A DNA stretch of 26,026 nt from Rodentolepis nana. Lineage: Eukaryota > Platyhelminthes > Cestoda > Cyclophyllidea > Hymenolepididae. Shown here one piece after another: positions 18,928 through 26,026 of the stretch. Under the pieces are notes generated by a model. It was not told the origin of the DNA, did no database searches, and saw only the letters and a list, made by a program, of their open reading frames with translations. The stretch covers positions 1-26,026 of the forward strand of contig UZAE01013138.1 of assembly GCA_900617975.1 (NCBI GenBank), read 5' to 3'. The position numbers and the translations under genes are program-made. Position 1 is the first letter of the stretch. Every line of letters begins with the position of its first letter.

Positions 18928-18999
18928 GAAATGGAGAAGACCCACCTGATTCGGTGTCTAGCTGAAATGGAGAAGACCCACCTGATTCGGTGTCTAGCC
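18928..18999. repeat. tandem duplication, 36-bp unit
   Basis: The unit starting GAAATGGAGAAGACCCACCT occurs at 18928 and 18964, essentially identical, ending GGTGTCTAGC. Confidence 0.9.
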
Positions 19000-19148
19000 C
19001 TAAAGGCAACGACGGAAACCCAGAGGTACTGGGAAGCTAGAAGACAACTAATTAACTGCTATATATGTACCCCCCCCCCACATGGGGAAAGCTGAAGTCA
19101 ACTAAGGGGACAATGATAAATATCATAAAGCCTGCCATTTGAAATAAT

Positions 19149-19541
19149 ATCAATATTCTGCACGAACAAAGCTTCCCTATAACAATCCCAGCTCCTACTT
19201 AACACGGAAGTTTCCAAGTAAAATTTTTGAACTTGGCGTCTCTACAATATTTTCGCTAACTTGAAGGGAAGGAAATTTCAACTCTCCTATTTAAGTTAAA
19301 GCAAACGATCCTAAAATTTTCAAGAAAACAACAGTGAAGAGAGAGAGAGAGTGAGGGGGGGGGAGAGTTAGATAGGAAACAATTTTCATGTTATCATATG
19401 GCTTTTGAAGAAATATCCAGTTACCCTCGACAAATTAAGCCTTGAATATTAGTAGAGAAGTACAATTGCATCAATAAGCATTATTTCCCAAATTACAAGA
19501 GAAAGCATAAAAGTAAAACCTCAAGGTCTTCAGAAAAAATT
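19149..19541. other. non-coding with GA microsatellite
   Basis: A GA-rich run with a G9 stretch at about 19336-19367. Otherwise nothing recognised. Confidence 0.4.
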
Positions 19542-19893
19542 ATATTTTACAATATGGGGTGTGCGATAGACTTACCTCCACGTGGTGCACCCTGGGCAAC
19601 GTATACTCATACGGCAAAAAAGTCTATTGACCGGCATTTGTCTTCTGACTTCAAACTACCATGGCCCAACTGTTTGTCATATTCGACCCCTTCCACATTA
19701 CTCATCTTACCTTTTTCTCTACCTTTATGTCTGTCTGCCTCTTCTACATCTGTGAATCGCTCTTCTCTTCCCCACCCCTCGACTTTCTTCTACTTTGATG
19801 AACCTTCCCCCTGTGAAGCCTTAAGTCAGCTAAATGGCTAATGATAGCTATCAAAACGCCTGCCATTTTAAATAAATAAATATTTTACAATAT
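19542..19893 (+). mobile_element. SINE-like retroposon with TSD, copy 4 (best reference copy)
   Basis: Body 19556-19879, flanked by a perfect 14-bp duplication ATATTTTACAATAT at 19542-19555 and 19880-19893. It begins GGGGTGTGCG directly after the left duplication and ends with TGCCATTTTAAATAAATAA against the right one. There is no protein-coding potential and no recognisable tRNA-type A and B boxes. The 5' 72 nt are a consensus HDV-like ribozyme. Confidence 0.95.
19556..19627 (+). ncRNA. HDV-like self-cleaving ribozyme, SINE copy 4 (consensus)
   Basis: Numbering from the first G. P1 pairs 1-7 GGGGUGU with 32-38 GCACCCU and includes the G1-U38 wobble typical of delta ribozymes. P2 pairs 11-18 AUAGACUU with 65-72 AAGUCUAU. 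P3 pairs 19-21 ACC with 29-31 GGU. L3 is UCCACGU, whose CC can form P1.1 with the GGG at 39-41. P4 pairs 45-49 CGUAU with 54-58 AUACG. J4/2 is GCAAAA with C60 in the position of the catalytic cytosine, followed by AAA as in the C-N-R-A consensus. HDV itself has the same P1-GGGCAAC join. Cleavage is predicted just 5' of G1, exactly the element boundary shown by the target-site duplication. Confidence 0.87.
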
Positions 19894-20847
19894 AATAGTA
19901 ATAATTTGTAAAAGAATTGCGATATATTTGTGATCTTTTATTCCTCATTTTACTTCTAACCCTGTCTCCAAAACGGACCCTTAGAATACTTACTAAAGAG
20001 TGGAGATCCAACTCTGTTACACTGATCTATAAATCGTAAGCTTTGACCGTTTGAACCCTGCCTACTCTAGACGAGACAAAATAATAATTCATACATTTTT
20101 AAAGAACACTTCATATTTTCTCCGAATAAATATGAAGCGTGTTATGAATTTGGCATACTCAATCTCCTTTGCCAGATCCTTTGAAGTGTCAGAGCAGATG
20201 ACCTATGACAACTATTGGAAAGTAGTCAGCCGGAGTTTTGCTTGCAGAAATGCATACCTTTATATGCTCTTGAAAGCCGATGAAGAAGTATGTGCTTACA
20301 GCATTCTCTCAGAATAAAAAATTTAGATTGCATTGTTTTTCGATCTTTGAACTGAATACTTCTATTATTTTTCACCACATTCAGCCCACAGGAGTTTCTG
20401 CTATAAAACTCTCTTTTTTTGAAATACTACACCAACGATTTTATGAACTGTCTAATTTTAGACAAAGCGGAAATTTTAATTTAGAGCAACAAAAATAGAG
20501 CTGTTTAAATCTTGCAAAATGACCTTGAAATTGAATCAACCTAACTCTCACAGAAATTGCTGCAGGTGACTGGAAAAAAAATTTAAGCACAATTTAAACT
20601 TTGTGAAAGGGTTCAGCTTTGCAAAGACAATGACACGCACAAAAGAAATCTCCTCTATTTTCAATGGCTTTAAAGTGGGGTACAACTTGGAACTCGTTAA
20701 TTAAATGTACTTTCGATCATTGTTAAATAATTATGTATTCATGTTTTTGTATTTTGTATTCCGAGTTCCTATCAAATGACTTTAGGATGAAATGCAAAAG
20801 TGCAATTGAATGTAAGCCACTGCTTATGAAAATCGATTTCCAATACA
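19894..20847. other. non-coding, nothing recognised
   Basis: Two overlapping plus-strand frames of 72-88 codons lie near 20050-20500, but neither has recognisable domains. I judge them chance frames. Confidence 0.35.
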
Positions 20848-20922
20848 TATTAGGTTGGCAACTAAGTCATTGCCGATTTCAAATAAGAAGGCAAATTCGG
20901 AATTTTTTTTAAAAATATAACT

Positions 20923-21951
20923 TTATTCAATTAGATATTGGCCGTTCTTGTCGATGACCTTTTTCCATCCTTCTGGCAGAGTAAAAATGCCCCCTTTGTA
21001 AAATGTCTGGTCTTTGCTATTAAAAAACTGAATTAGGTGTGATCCGACATCATCCGCGTTGTTCAAAATTTTACCATTTAAAGAGTTTTACATGGAACGA
21101 AACAAATGGTAATTCAAAGGCGCAAGGTCAGGGCTATATGGTGGGTGTGACAAAACACCCCAACCCAGTTCCAATAATTTTTGCCGAGTAACCAAAGATG
21201 TGTGGGGCCTTGCGTTATCATGATGGAAAACAACACCCTTCCGCCGATTTGATAATGCCGGCCGCTTATCTTCAATTGCATCCTTCTTTCAGTTTTTCCA
21301 GTTCTTCAACATACACATTTGAATTTATCGTTTGATTCTGCGGCATGAGTTCAAAATACAAAATTCCTTTGTCATCCCACCAGACTAACAGGATAATCTT
21401 TTTTGGTGAATCTCTGCTTTTCATACTGTTTGGGCTGGTTGATCTTGCTTCACCCATGATCTCTTGCGAGTAATATTGTTATAAACTATCCACTTTTCGT
21501 CGCCAGTAACTAGGTTCTTCNGATCATTTTCATTGCGTTTCAGTAGCGAATCACAGATGCTAATCCGTTGCGTCAAATGAATTTCCTTTAACTAGTGAGG
21601 GATCCATAAATCAAGTTTCTTGACATAACCAAGGGTTTTTAATTTTTTTTCAATGCATGTATGCGACACATTGAGCTTCTCTGCAATATCTCGTGTTTTG
21701 CTGTGACGATTTGAATCGATAATGGCCTTGGTATGGGTTTCATCCACTTCGACTGGGCGGCCAGATCGTTGTGAATTTTTGAGTGAAAAATCACCGGAAC
21801 GAAATCTTTCAAACCAATTTCGACACTGCCTTTCTTTTAAGGCTTCATCTCCATATACGGCAAATAACTTCTTTTGTGCTTGCGATGCGTTCTTGCCTTT
21901 TCGGAAGTAATACAATAAAATGTGTCGGAAGTGCACGTCCTGCTCTTTCAT
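20923..21951 (-). pseudogene. mariner transposase, disrupted (copy B)
   Basis: The first 119 codons are open (MKEQDVHFRHILLYYFRKG to KKLDLWIPH) and include the DNA-binding helices and the WIPH linker. A CAG-to-TAG change then stops translation at 21592-21594, a lesion not present in copy A. Downstream the frame carries the same TGA, A-run loss, insertion near EKLKEGCN and TAA after RSM as copy A. The catalytic Asp motifs (TGDEKW, HHDNARPH, SPDLAP) remain visible. Confidence 0.9.
21521..21521. other. N inside mariner copy B
   Basis: On the transposon's coding strand it lies between GATC and GAAGAAC. The conserved protein context (ND-P-F-LKNLVTGDEKW in related transposases) suggests about seven bases are hidden, so the N stands for a short gap. 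Confidence 0.6.
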
Positions 21952-22137
21952 ATTTAAATTGGAATAAAAACAAAACTAAAGAACTAAACAAAAAAAATTT
22001 TTTACTAATTAACCTAGAAGCCCATACAGTAAGAAAAAAATATAGGTTAGATGCTCTGGCCACGTTAACAAAACAAAAGAAAGTATAGAGTGAATCCGTC
22101 AACAAAAACGACAATGACTTAGTTGCCAACCCAATAT

Positions 22138-22357
22138 TTCACTTAGTTAATCCCCACCGCAAATGCTTTACACCATAGACATATCGATTATTGCACGAGA
22201 ACATAAATCCCCATTCCGTTAAGGCAGAAGTCATCAGATTTCACTTATCTTTTTTTCTGTCCGAATTGGTCTCTTTAATCTCGTATTATATCAAACCTAT
22301 AATTAAACGAAAAACCCATTGAATATCATTCTAACCTGGTCCATTCTGATATGTGCT
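22138..22357. other. non-coding spacer, nothing recognised
   Basis: Short spacer between mariner copy B and SINE copy 5. It has no frames or repeats. Confidence 0.4.
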
Positions 22358-22701
22358 TCTTGACTAAAGTTTGTTGTTTGTATCAAATGGCAGGCATCTT
22401 GATGGTTATCATTAGCCCTTTAGTTGCCTTCAGGCTTCACAGAGGGGGAGGAACATCAACTTGAAAAAAGTCGAGAGGGGGAAGAGAGGAGTGTTTCAAA
22501 GATGTAAGAGACGAATACAAAGGTAGAACAAAGGTGAGGTGAGTATTGCGGAAATAGTCGAATATGGGATAGAGTGGGGGTGATGTAGTTTGAAGTGAGA
22601 AGTCAACTGCCAGTTAGTAGACTTTTTTGCCGTATGAGTATACGTTGCCCAGGGTGCACCACGTGGAGGTAAGTCTATCGCACACCCCTCTTGACTAAAG
22701 T
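22358..22701 (-). mobile_element. SINE-like retroposon with TSD, copy 5
   Basis: Body 22371-22688 on the minus strand, enclosed by a perfect 13-bp duplication TCTTGACTAAAGT at 22358-22370 and 22689-22701. The GGGG start lies exactly against the right-hand duplication. Confidence 0.93.
22617..22688 (-). ncRNA. HDV-like ribozyme, SINE copy 5 (near consensus)
   Basis: Identical to the consensus through P1, P3, L3, P4 and J4/2 (GGCAAAA). Only the last base of P2 differs (AAGUCUAC), removing one terminal pair. Predicted active. Confidence 0.85.
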
Positions 22702-23414
22702 AATTTCTTTCAAAGGTTGCGGCCTCGAGACTGTTTTGTCGAGACAACGGATCACATAAAATCATGCAACTAGTTTAAGGCCAATCGTCTAGCCCCAATG
22801 TCACTTGACCCGCTTGTCTAATTTTCCAATTATTAATAGCTTTTTTCTTTAAATAAAACAAACTCAAATTTAGTTGTAATGGGTGGAGTTATTCTGTTAA
22901 TCTCAAATGCTCTGGGAATTAGCGCATTGATTAATTAAACGAAATCATGCCCATAGAACTGTACAACGATGGAATTAGCTCATGTAAGAATTATCTTATG
23001 TAGTACTCTAAGACTTCGTCATCAATATGAACACACTGCTTTGGGAGTCATTTGAAAATAAAAAAGAACCAAGTTTCCGCAAAAAGCTTTCTGTCAATTG
23101 GTTAGTAAACCTTGAATGCAATGAAGGCCAAATCACTTAGATACCTCAAGTACGCAACCGAAACCTGTGAGTGGGGGAAAGCTTCCTGATCCCAATAATC
23201 CCTTTACTACTCGTATTCACTAACCACCAGCCCCTGAGTTAAAAGTTAACTACCTCATGATATTTTGCTGTGGCTGGGGATATAGTAAGAGTAAAATTAA
23301 AGCGGTTAATTCAATCTCAATGAGCTATTTTTCATGATATACATACACATATAAATAACATAATTGCACGGATTGTCGTTGAAAGATAAAAGCACATAGA
23401 TATCCAATCTTCCT
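22702..23414. other. non-coding; 3' flank of the exon at 23415-23972
   Basis: No open frame of note. It would contain the 3' UTR of the minus-strand gene whose coding end is at 23415, but I found no clear AATAAA on that strand nearby. Confidence 0.35.
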
Positions 23415-23972
23415 CTACCTAGGTTGATTATGCGGATGGAATTCGGGAATTTGGACATCATGGCTCAGCATATAAACCCCCGGGTAGAAGGGTTGAGATC
23501 GCGGTATCCGGAGCATTGCAGAAGGCGAATCAATCCTTAATTGATCTCCAGTGTGGAAACTGGCGCTTCGGTTTACTCCAAAGTTGTTAGTTCCATGAAG
23601 TAGCTTATCTGGTCCGTAGTGATTACTCAAGAACATACTTCCACATTGTTGTGGTTGTTGATTTTGTGAAGCAAAGCTGAAGCTGATATCAGCTATGGAG
23701 TCTTCTGTAACTGAGGGCGTTTCTAGTGATTTTAGTGGACTAGCTGAGGTGTTTGCATTGGCAGCAGTGAGATATGGATTGTCCGGATTACTGTTGCTGC
23801 TTTTTGTGGCCTGAAATTCGTCTTCAGCTGACGTGTAGACCGTTTGGGAGTTTTCACTAATGGATTCCCCAGTTTGAAGGGCAACTGACTTTTGAGTTGG
23901 TCCACTGGTTGAAGGCTTCATTTCGACTTGATGAGGTACCAGTGGATATCCAGGAGGATAGTAGGATTGTGG
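23415..23972 (-). CDS. terminal coding exon of an unidentified gene (partial)
   Basis: A minus-strand acceptor TTTATTATAG|CCACAA at 23973-23974 opens a frame of 185 codons ending in TAG at 23415. The first 17 codons read PQSYYPPGYPLVPHQVE and then continue into MKPSTSGPTQ, so the ATG at 23921 is probably internal rather than a start. The peptide is rich in Ser, Pro, Gln, Asn and Thr with no folded-domain signature, typical of the disordered C-terminal tail of a transcription factor or RNA-binding protein. This is only a guess from composition. Upstream exons should lie at higher coordinates, but none could be identified before 26026. A possible donor overlapping the stop (CCTAG|GTAGAG) leaves a small chance of a further exon. 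Confidence 0.6.
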   Translation of the reverse strand, partial: PQSYYPPGYPLVPHQVEMKPSTSGPTQKSVALQTGESISENSQTVYTSAEDEFQATKSSNSNPDNPYLTAANANTSASPLKSLETPSVTEDSIADISFSFASQNQQPQQCGSMFLSNHYGPDKLLHGTNNFGVNRSASFHTGDQLRIDSPSAMLRIPRSQPFYPGVYMLSHDVQIPEFHPHNQPR

Positions 23973-23974
23973 CT

Positions 23975-24627
23975 ATAATAAATTCAAGAAACCACCATTA
24001 ATAACGCAATCTTCAGCAATGCAAAATATGCACTTTCAAGAGTGAGAGGCAATTGAAATCCGTTCAAATTAAGTCCTAAGGAGAGTGAAGAAAAGACACT
24101 TCGAATGAAGTGATGTATTACGGAGGCTTATTTTAACTTTTGATTTTGGGTTTTACAACAATTATTCAGGCAATAGTTTAGCTTCTCAATCTCAACTTTC
24201 ATTATTCGTCCACTAGGTTGGGGTCAAGGTTATCAGGCGCTTATTGAAAGATTTTTTCAAGCACTACAGTCGACTTTCCACAACCCTATTTACCATTCTT
24301 TATACTCTAAATGGCCTCAATTTTAAGCACAATCATGTATTTTAATATAAAATTTAACATTAGATATAATTATATTAATTCAGCGTTCACCACTTTGAAG
24401 TTTGAGATATCCTTTGATAAAAAGCGCTTGATTTCTAGTAGATAGTAAGGACTACGATTATTTCTGTTTGACATTACTTCCTCACCATCTGACTATGCAC
24501 ATTATAAGTTGACCACCACGTCACCGATTTTCCGATGCCTTTTAGTAACTTTCAACAACACTTCTAAAGCAATGTACACATTCCAGATTAGAAAATTTAG
24601 TAATGGGCGAAACCTACTGAGTATACG
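23975..24627. other. probable intron sequence, nothing recognised
   Basis: AT-rich, no frames. It would be intronic if the exon at 23415-23972 belongs to a gene extending to the right. Confidence 0.35.
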
Positions 24628-24955
24628 AGGTCAACAACTCTTTTTTATTCTATCAAATGGCTGGCGTTTTGATGGTCATCATTAGCCTTTAGTTGACTTC
24701 AGTCTTCAAAGAGGGGAAGGAACATCAAAAAATTCAAAAGGGACAGAAGAGTGTATCAAAGAGGAAGGTAGATAAGGTGGATAAAGGTGAGATGAGTACT
24801 GTGAAAGTGATGGAATATGGCATACAGTGGGTTGATGGTAGTTTGAAATCAGAAGTCAACTGCCAGGTAATAGACTTTTTTGTCGTATGAGTATACGTTG
24901 CCCAGGGTGTACCACGTGGAGGTAAGTCTATCATACACCCCAGGTCAACAACTCT
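24628..24955 (-). mobile_element. SINE-like retroposon with TSD, copy 6
   Basis: Body 24642-24941 on the minus strand, enclosed by a perfect 14-bp duplication AGGTCAACAACTCT at 24628-24641 and 24942-24955. It is slightly shorter in the body than copies 4 and 5. Confidence 0.93.
24870..24941 (-). ncRNA. HDV-like ribozyme, SINE copy 6 (P1 pair improved)
   Basis: P1 is GGGGUGU with ACACCCU, so the U7-G32 wobble of the consensus has become a Watson-Crick U7-A32 pair. P2, P3, L3 and P4 are intact. J4/2 is GACAAAA and retains the cytosine. Predicted active. Confidence 0.82.
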
Positions 24956-25826
24956 AATGTTAGCTTTCAGAAATCATCAAAAATCGACTTAGATAAAACT
25001 ATATTTGGTGACTTTGAAATTCAATCTTTAAAAACAACCATTCCACCAGTTACCAATAATTTTTGTTCAACTCAATCACCTCTTCATATAAGATAGCTTT
25101 CGTTATCCTAAGAGATACCACAATAAGCTAAAAAGTCATCCAATTTGGTATAGATTTTAAAATAAATGCATAAATTAAAGCAAAGTACATCACATTTAAG
25201 GAAAAATATTGCTAAGCCGATAAAATGCGCTAATTACGTTGTGTGCAAAGTGAAAAAATGATAAATGTTATTTTTTATTAAACTTTGGCTCCTTTTTTAC
25301 TATTTTAAATCGGTAAAGACCTGTCTAACTTTGCTTTTGCTATAATGTGCAAAAGCCGCCAAGTATAACTTGTGAAGAAATTTGAGGTATGGCGAATGCA
25401 TTGAGACGGAGTAAACATTCAAATTCATAGAGTTTGAAATTCCACTTATTAGAGCCCACTAGGAAGGAAGGTAATAGAACGTGCTATTACGAAAAGTCGT
25501 CAATAATTAAAAAGAGGGCGGTGAAATGCATAATTGCATTAATTATCTTTTTTCTTGAGTTAAACTCCATACCTTGGGTGGGATTACTCAATGACAAATT
25601 GCTGTGACTTTCAAAAGGGGCAATATAAGAAAGTACAAATCGTAAATGTGCACATTTGCTGAGGCGAGGTCACTGCTTCTAAGAACGCACTCAGCGGTGA
25701 GGATGACTGACTGCAATAATTTTTGTAATTGTCAAGAGAGAGAGAGAGAGGGGGAGGCAGAGAGAGAGAGCGCGCGATTTTGTCGACTAGAAGGAGGATT
25801 GTTTGATGTTCTTATAATGAGCTCAA
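24956..25826. other. non-coding with GA microsatellite
   Basis: A GA-rich run with CG repeats lies at about 25734-25777. A frame reading through it is low-complexity and not a gene. Nothing else recognised. Confidence 0.4.
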
Positions 25827-25898
25827 GGGGTGTGCGATAGACTTACCTCCACGTGGTGCAACCTGGGCAACGTATACTCATACGGCAAAAAAGTCTAT
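25827..25898 (+). ncRNA. HDV-like ribozyme, SINE copy 7 (one P1 mismatch)
   Basis: Consensus except that the P1 3' strand is GCAACCU, which gives a G4-A mismatch in the middle of P1. All other helices and J4/2 are intact. Activity is probably reduced. Confidence 0.78.
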
Positions 25899-26026
25899 TA
25901 ACTGGCAGTTGACTTCTCACTTCAAACTACCATCACCCCACTGTATGTCCTATTCTCCAACTTTCGCAGTACTCACCTCACCTTTCATCTACCTTTTCTA
26001 CCTTCGTCTTTGAAACACTCTTCTGT
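25827..26026 (+). mobile_element. SINE-like retroposon, copy 7, cut by the window end
   Basis: Starts GGGGTGTGCGATAGACTT and continues through the ribozyme and the first part of the C/T-rich body to the end of the window. The 3' end and any right-hand target duplication are outside. Confidence 0.9.

Larger units (their letters stand above)
18725..19148 (+). mobile_element. unidentified retroelement 3' region sharing the SINE tail
   Basis: The last ~60 bp (about 19090-19148) match the 3' end of the SINE family: GCTGAAGTCAACTAAGGGG, ACAATGATAAATATCATAAA and GCCTGCCATTTGAAATAA. The sequence before them is unrelated to the SINE body. It contains the three tandem duplications at 18738-18999 and a stretch that translates as low-complexity peptide in more than one frame. 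This is the pattern expected if the SINE borrowed its 3' end from a longer LINE, but no reverse-transcriptase motif is present in the window. The left boundary is not defined. Confidence 0.45.
20850..22135 (-). mobile_element. mariner transposon (mellifera-type), copy B, inactive
   Basis: Inverted relative to copy A and about 4.1 kb away. It has the same termini and the same left/right asymmetry, with TA at 20848-20849 and 22136-22137. The flanking sequence differs from that of copy A, so it is a separate insertion and not a segmental copy. Its 1286 bp include a 23-bp segment that copy A lacks. Confidence 0.93.

Noticed and set aside
18738..18999. CRISPR-like repeats
   Set aside because: Three different units, each present twice with no spacers, in a eukaryotic context.
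18714..19009. Low-complexity proteins on both strands over the tandem duplications
   Set aside because: They are translations of the repeat units. One unit is 34 bp, which breaks any frame across the tract, and stop codons follow immediately.
20051..20498. Two overlapping plus-strand frames (88 and 72 codons)
   Set aside because: The first has no ATG at its upstream end, there are no domains, no splice support and no repeat relationship. Likely chance.
25734..25777. GA-rich tract as coding low-complexity region
   Set aside because: A microsatellite with no splice sites or conserved context. The frame through it ends in the next SINE copy.

Overview
The window looks like nuclear DNA of a metazoan, most likely a flatworm. 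It is AT-rich, has very few genes, and its coding sequence is split by GT-AG introns. It is full of retroposons with target-site duplications and carries mellifera-type mariner transposons. Tapeworm-like is my best guess, from the overall character of the Ig-repeat gene and the repeats. No marker gene settles the taxonomy.

Layout. 1-3999: mostly non-coding, with a 220-bp near-identical duplication (292-511 and 1952-2171, the second copy right after an N) and one short retroposon (1521-1847). 4003-11217, minus strand: one large gene in three exons joined by two short phase-0 introns. It encodes a predicted secreted, heavily glycosylated, Ig-domain-rich protein of about 2228 residues, with a central region that resembles a von Willebrand factor A fold but lacks a canonical metal site. 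11231-13670: intergenic, with one candidate hairpin. 13671-26026: a repeat-rich region with two inverted full-length mariner copies (15522-16784 plus, 20850-22135 minus), at least six more copies or pieces of the retroposon, a different element with three adjacent two-copy tandem duplications (18738-18999), and the likely last coding exon of an unidentified gene (23415-23972, minus) whose other exons I could not find.

The most interesting element is the retroposon, a SINE-like family about 300-330 bp long. Seven copies in the window keep the 5' end, and all begin with GGGGTGT. The first 72 nt fold as a hepatitis-delta-virus-like self-cleaving ribozyme: a 7-bp P1 opening with a G1-U38 wobble, an 8-bp P2, a 3-bp P3 with a CC-containing loop that can form P1.1 with the GGG after P1, a P4 hairpin, and a J4/2 strand GCAAAA carrying the presumptive catalytic C60. 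The predicted cleavage site, just 5' of G1, coincides with the element boundary fixed independently by perfect 13-14 bp target-site duplications in four copies. The 3' end has a TGATGA-type hairpin and an AAATAAATAAA tail, and a non-SINE element at about 18.7-19.15 kb shares that 3' end. This is the layout expected of a non-autonomous retroposon mobilised by an RTE/R2-like LINE that uses an HDV-like ribozyme to trim its 5' end.

Both mariner copies are dead and share the same inactivating lesions, so they descend from an already defective lineage moved in trans. Single N characters at 1951, 16113 and 21521 mark unresolved sequence, and all three sit at repeat boundaries or at equivalent repeat positions.
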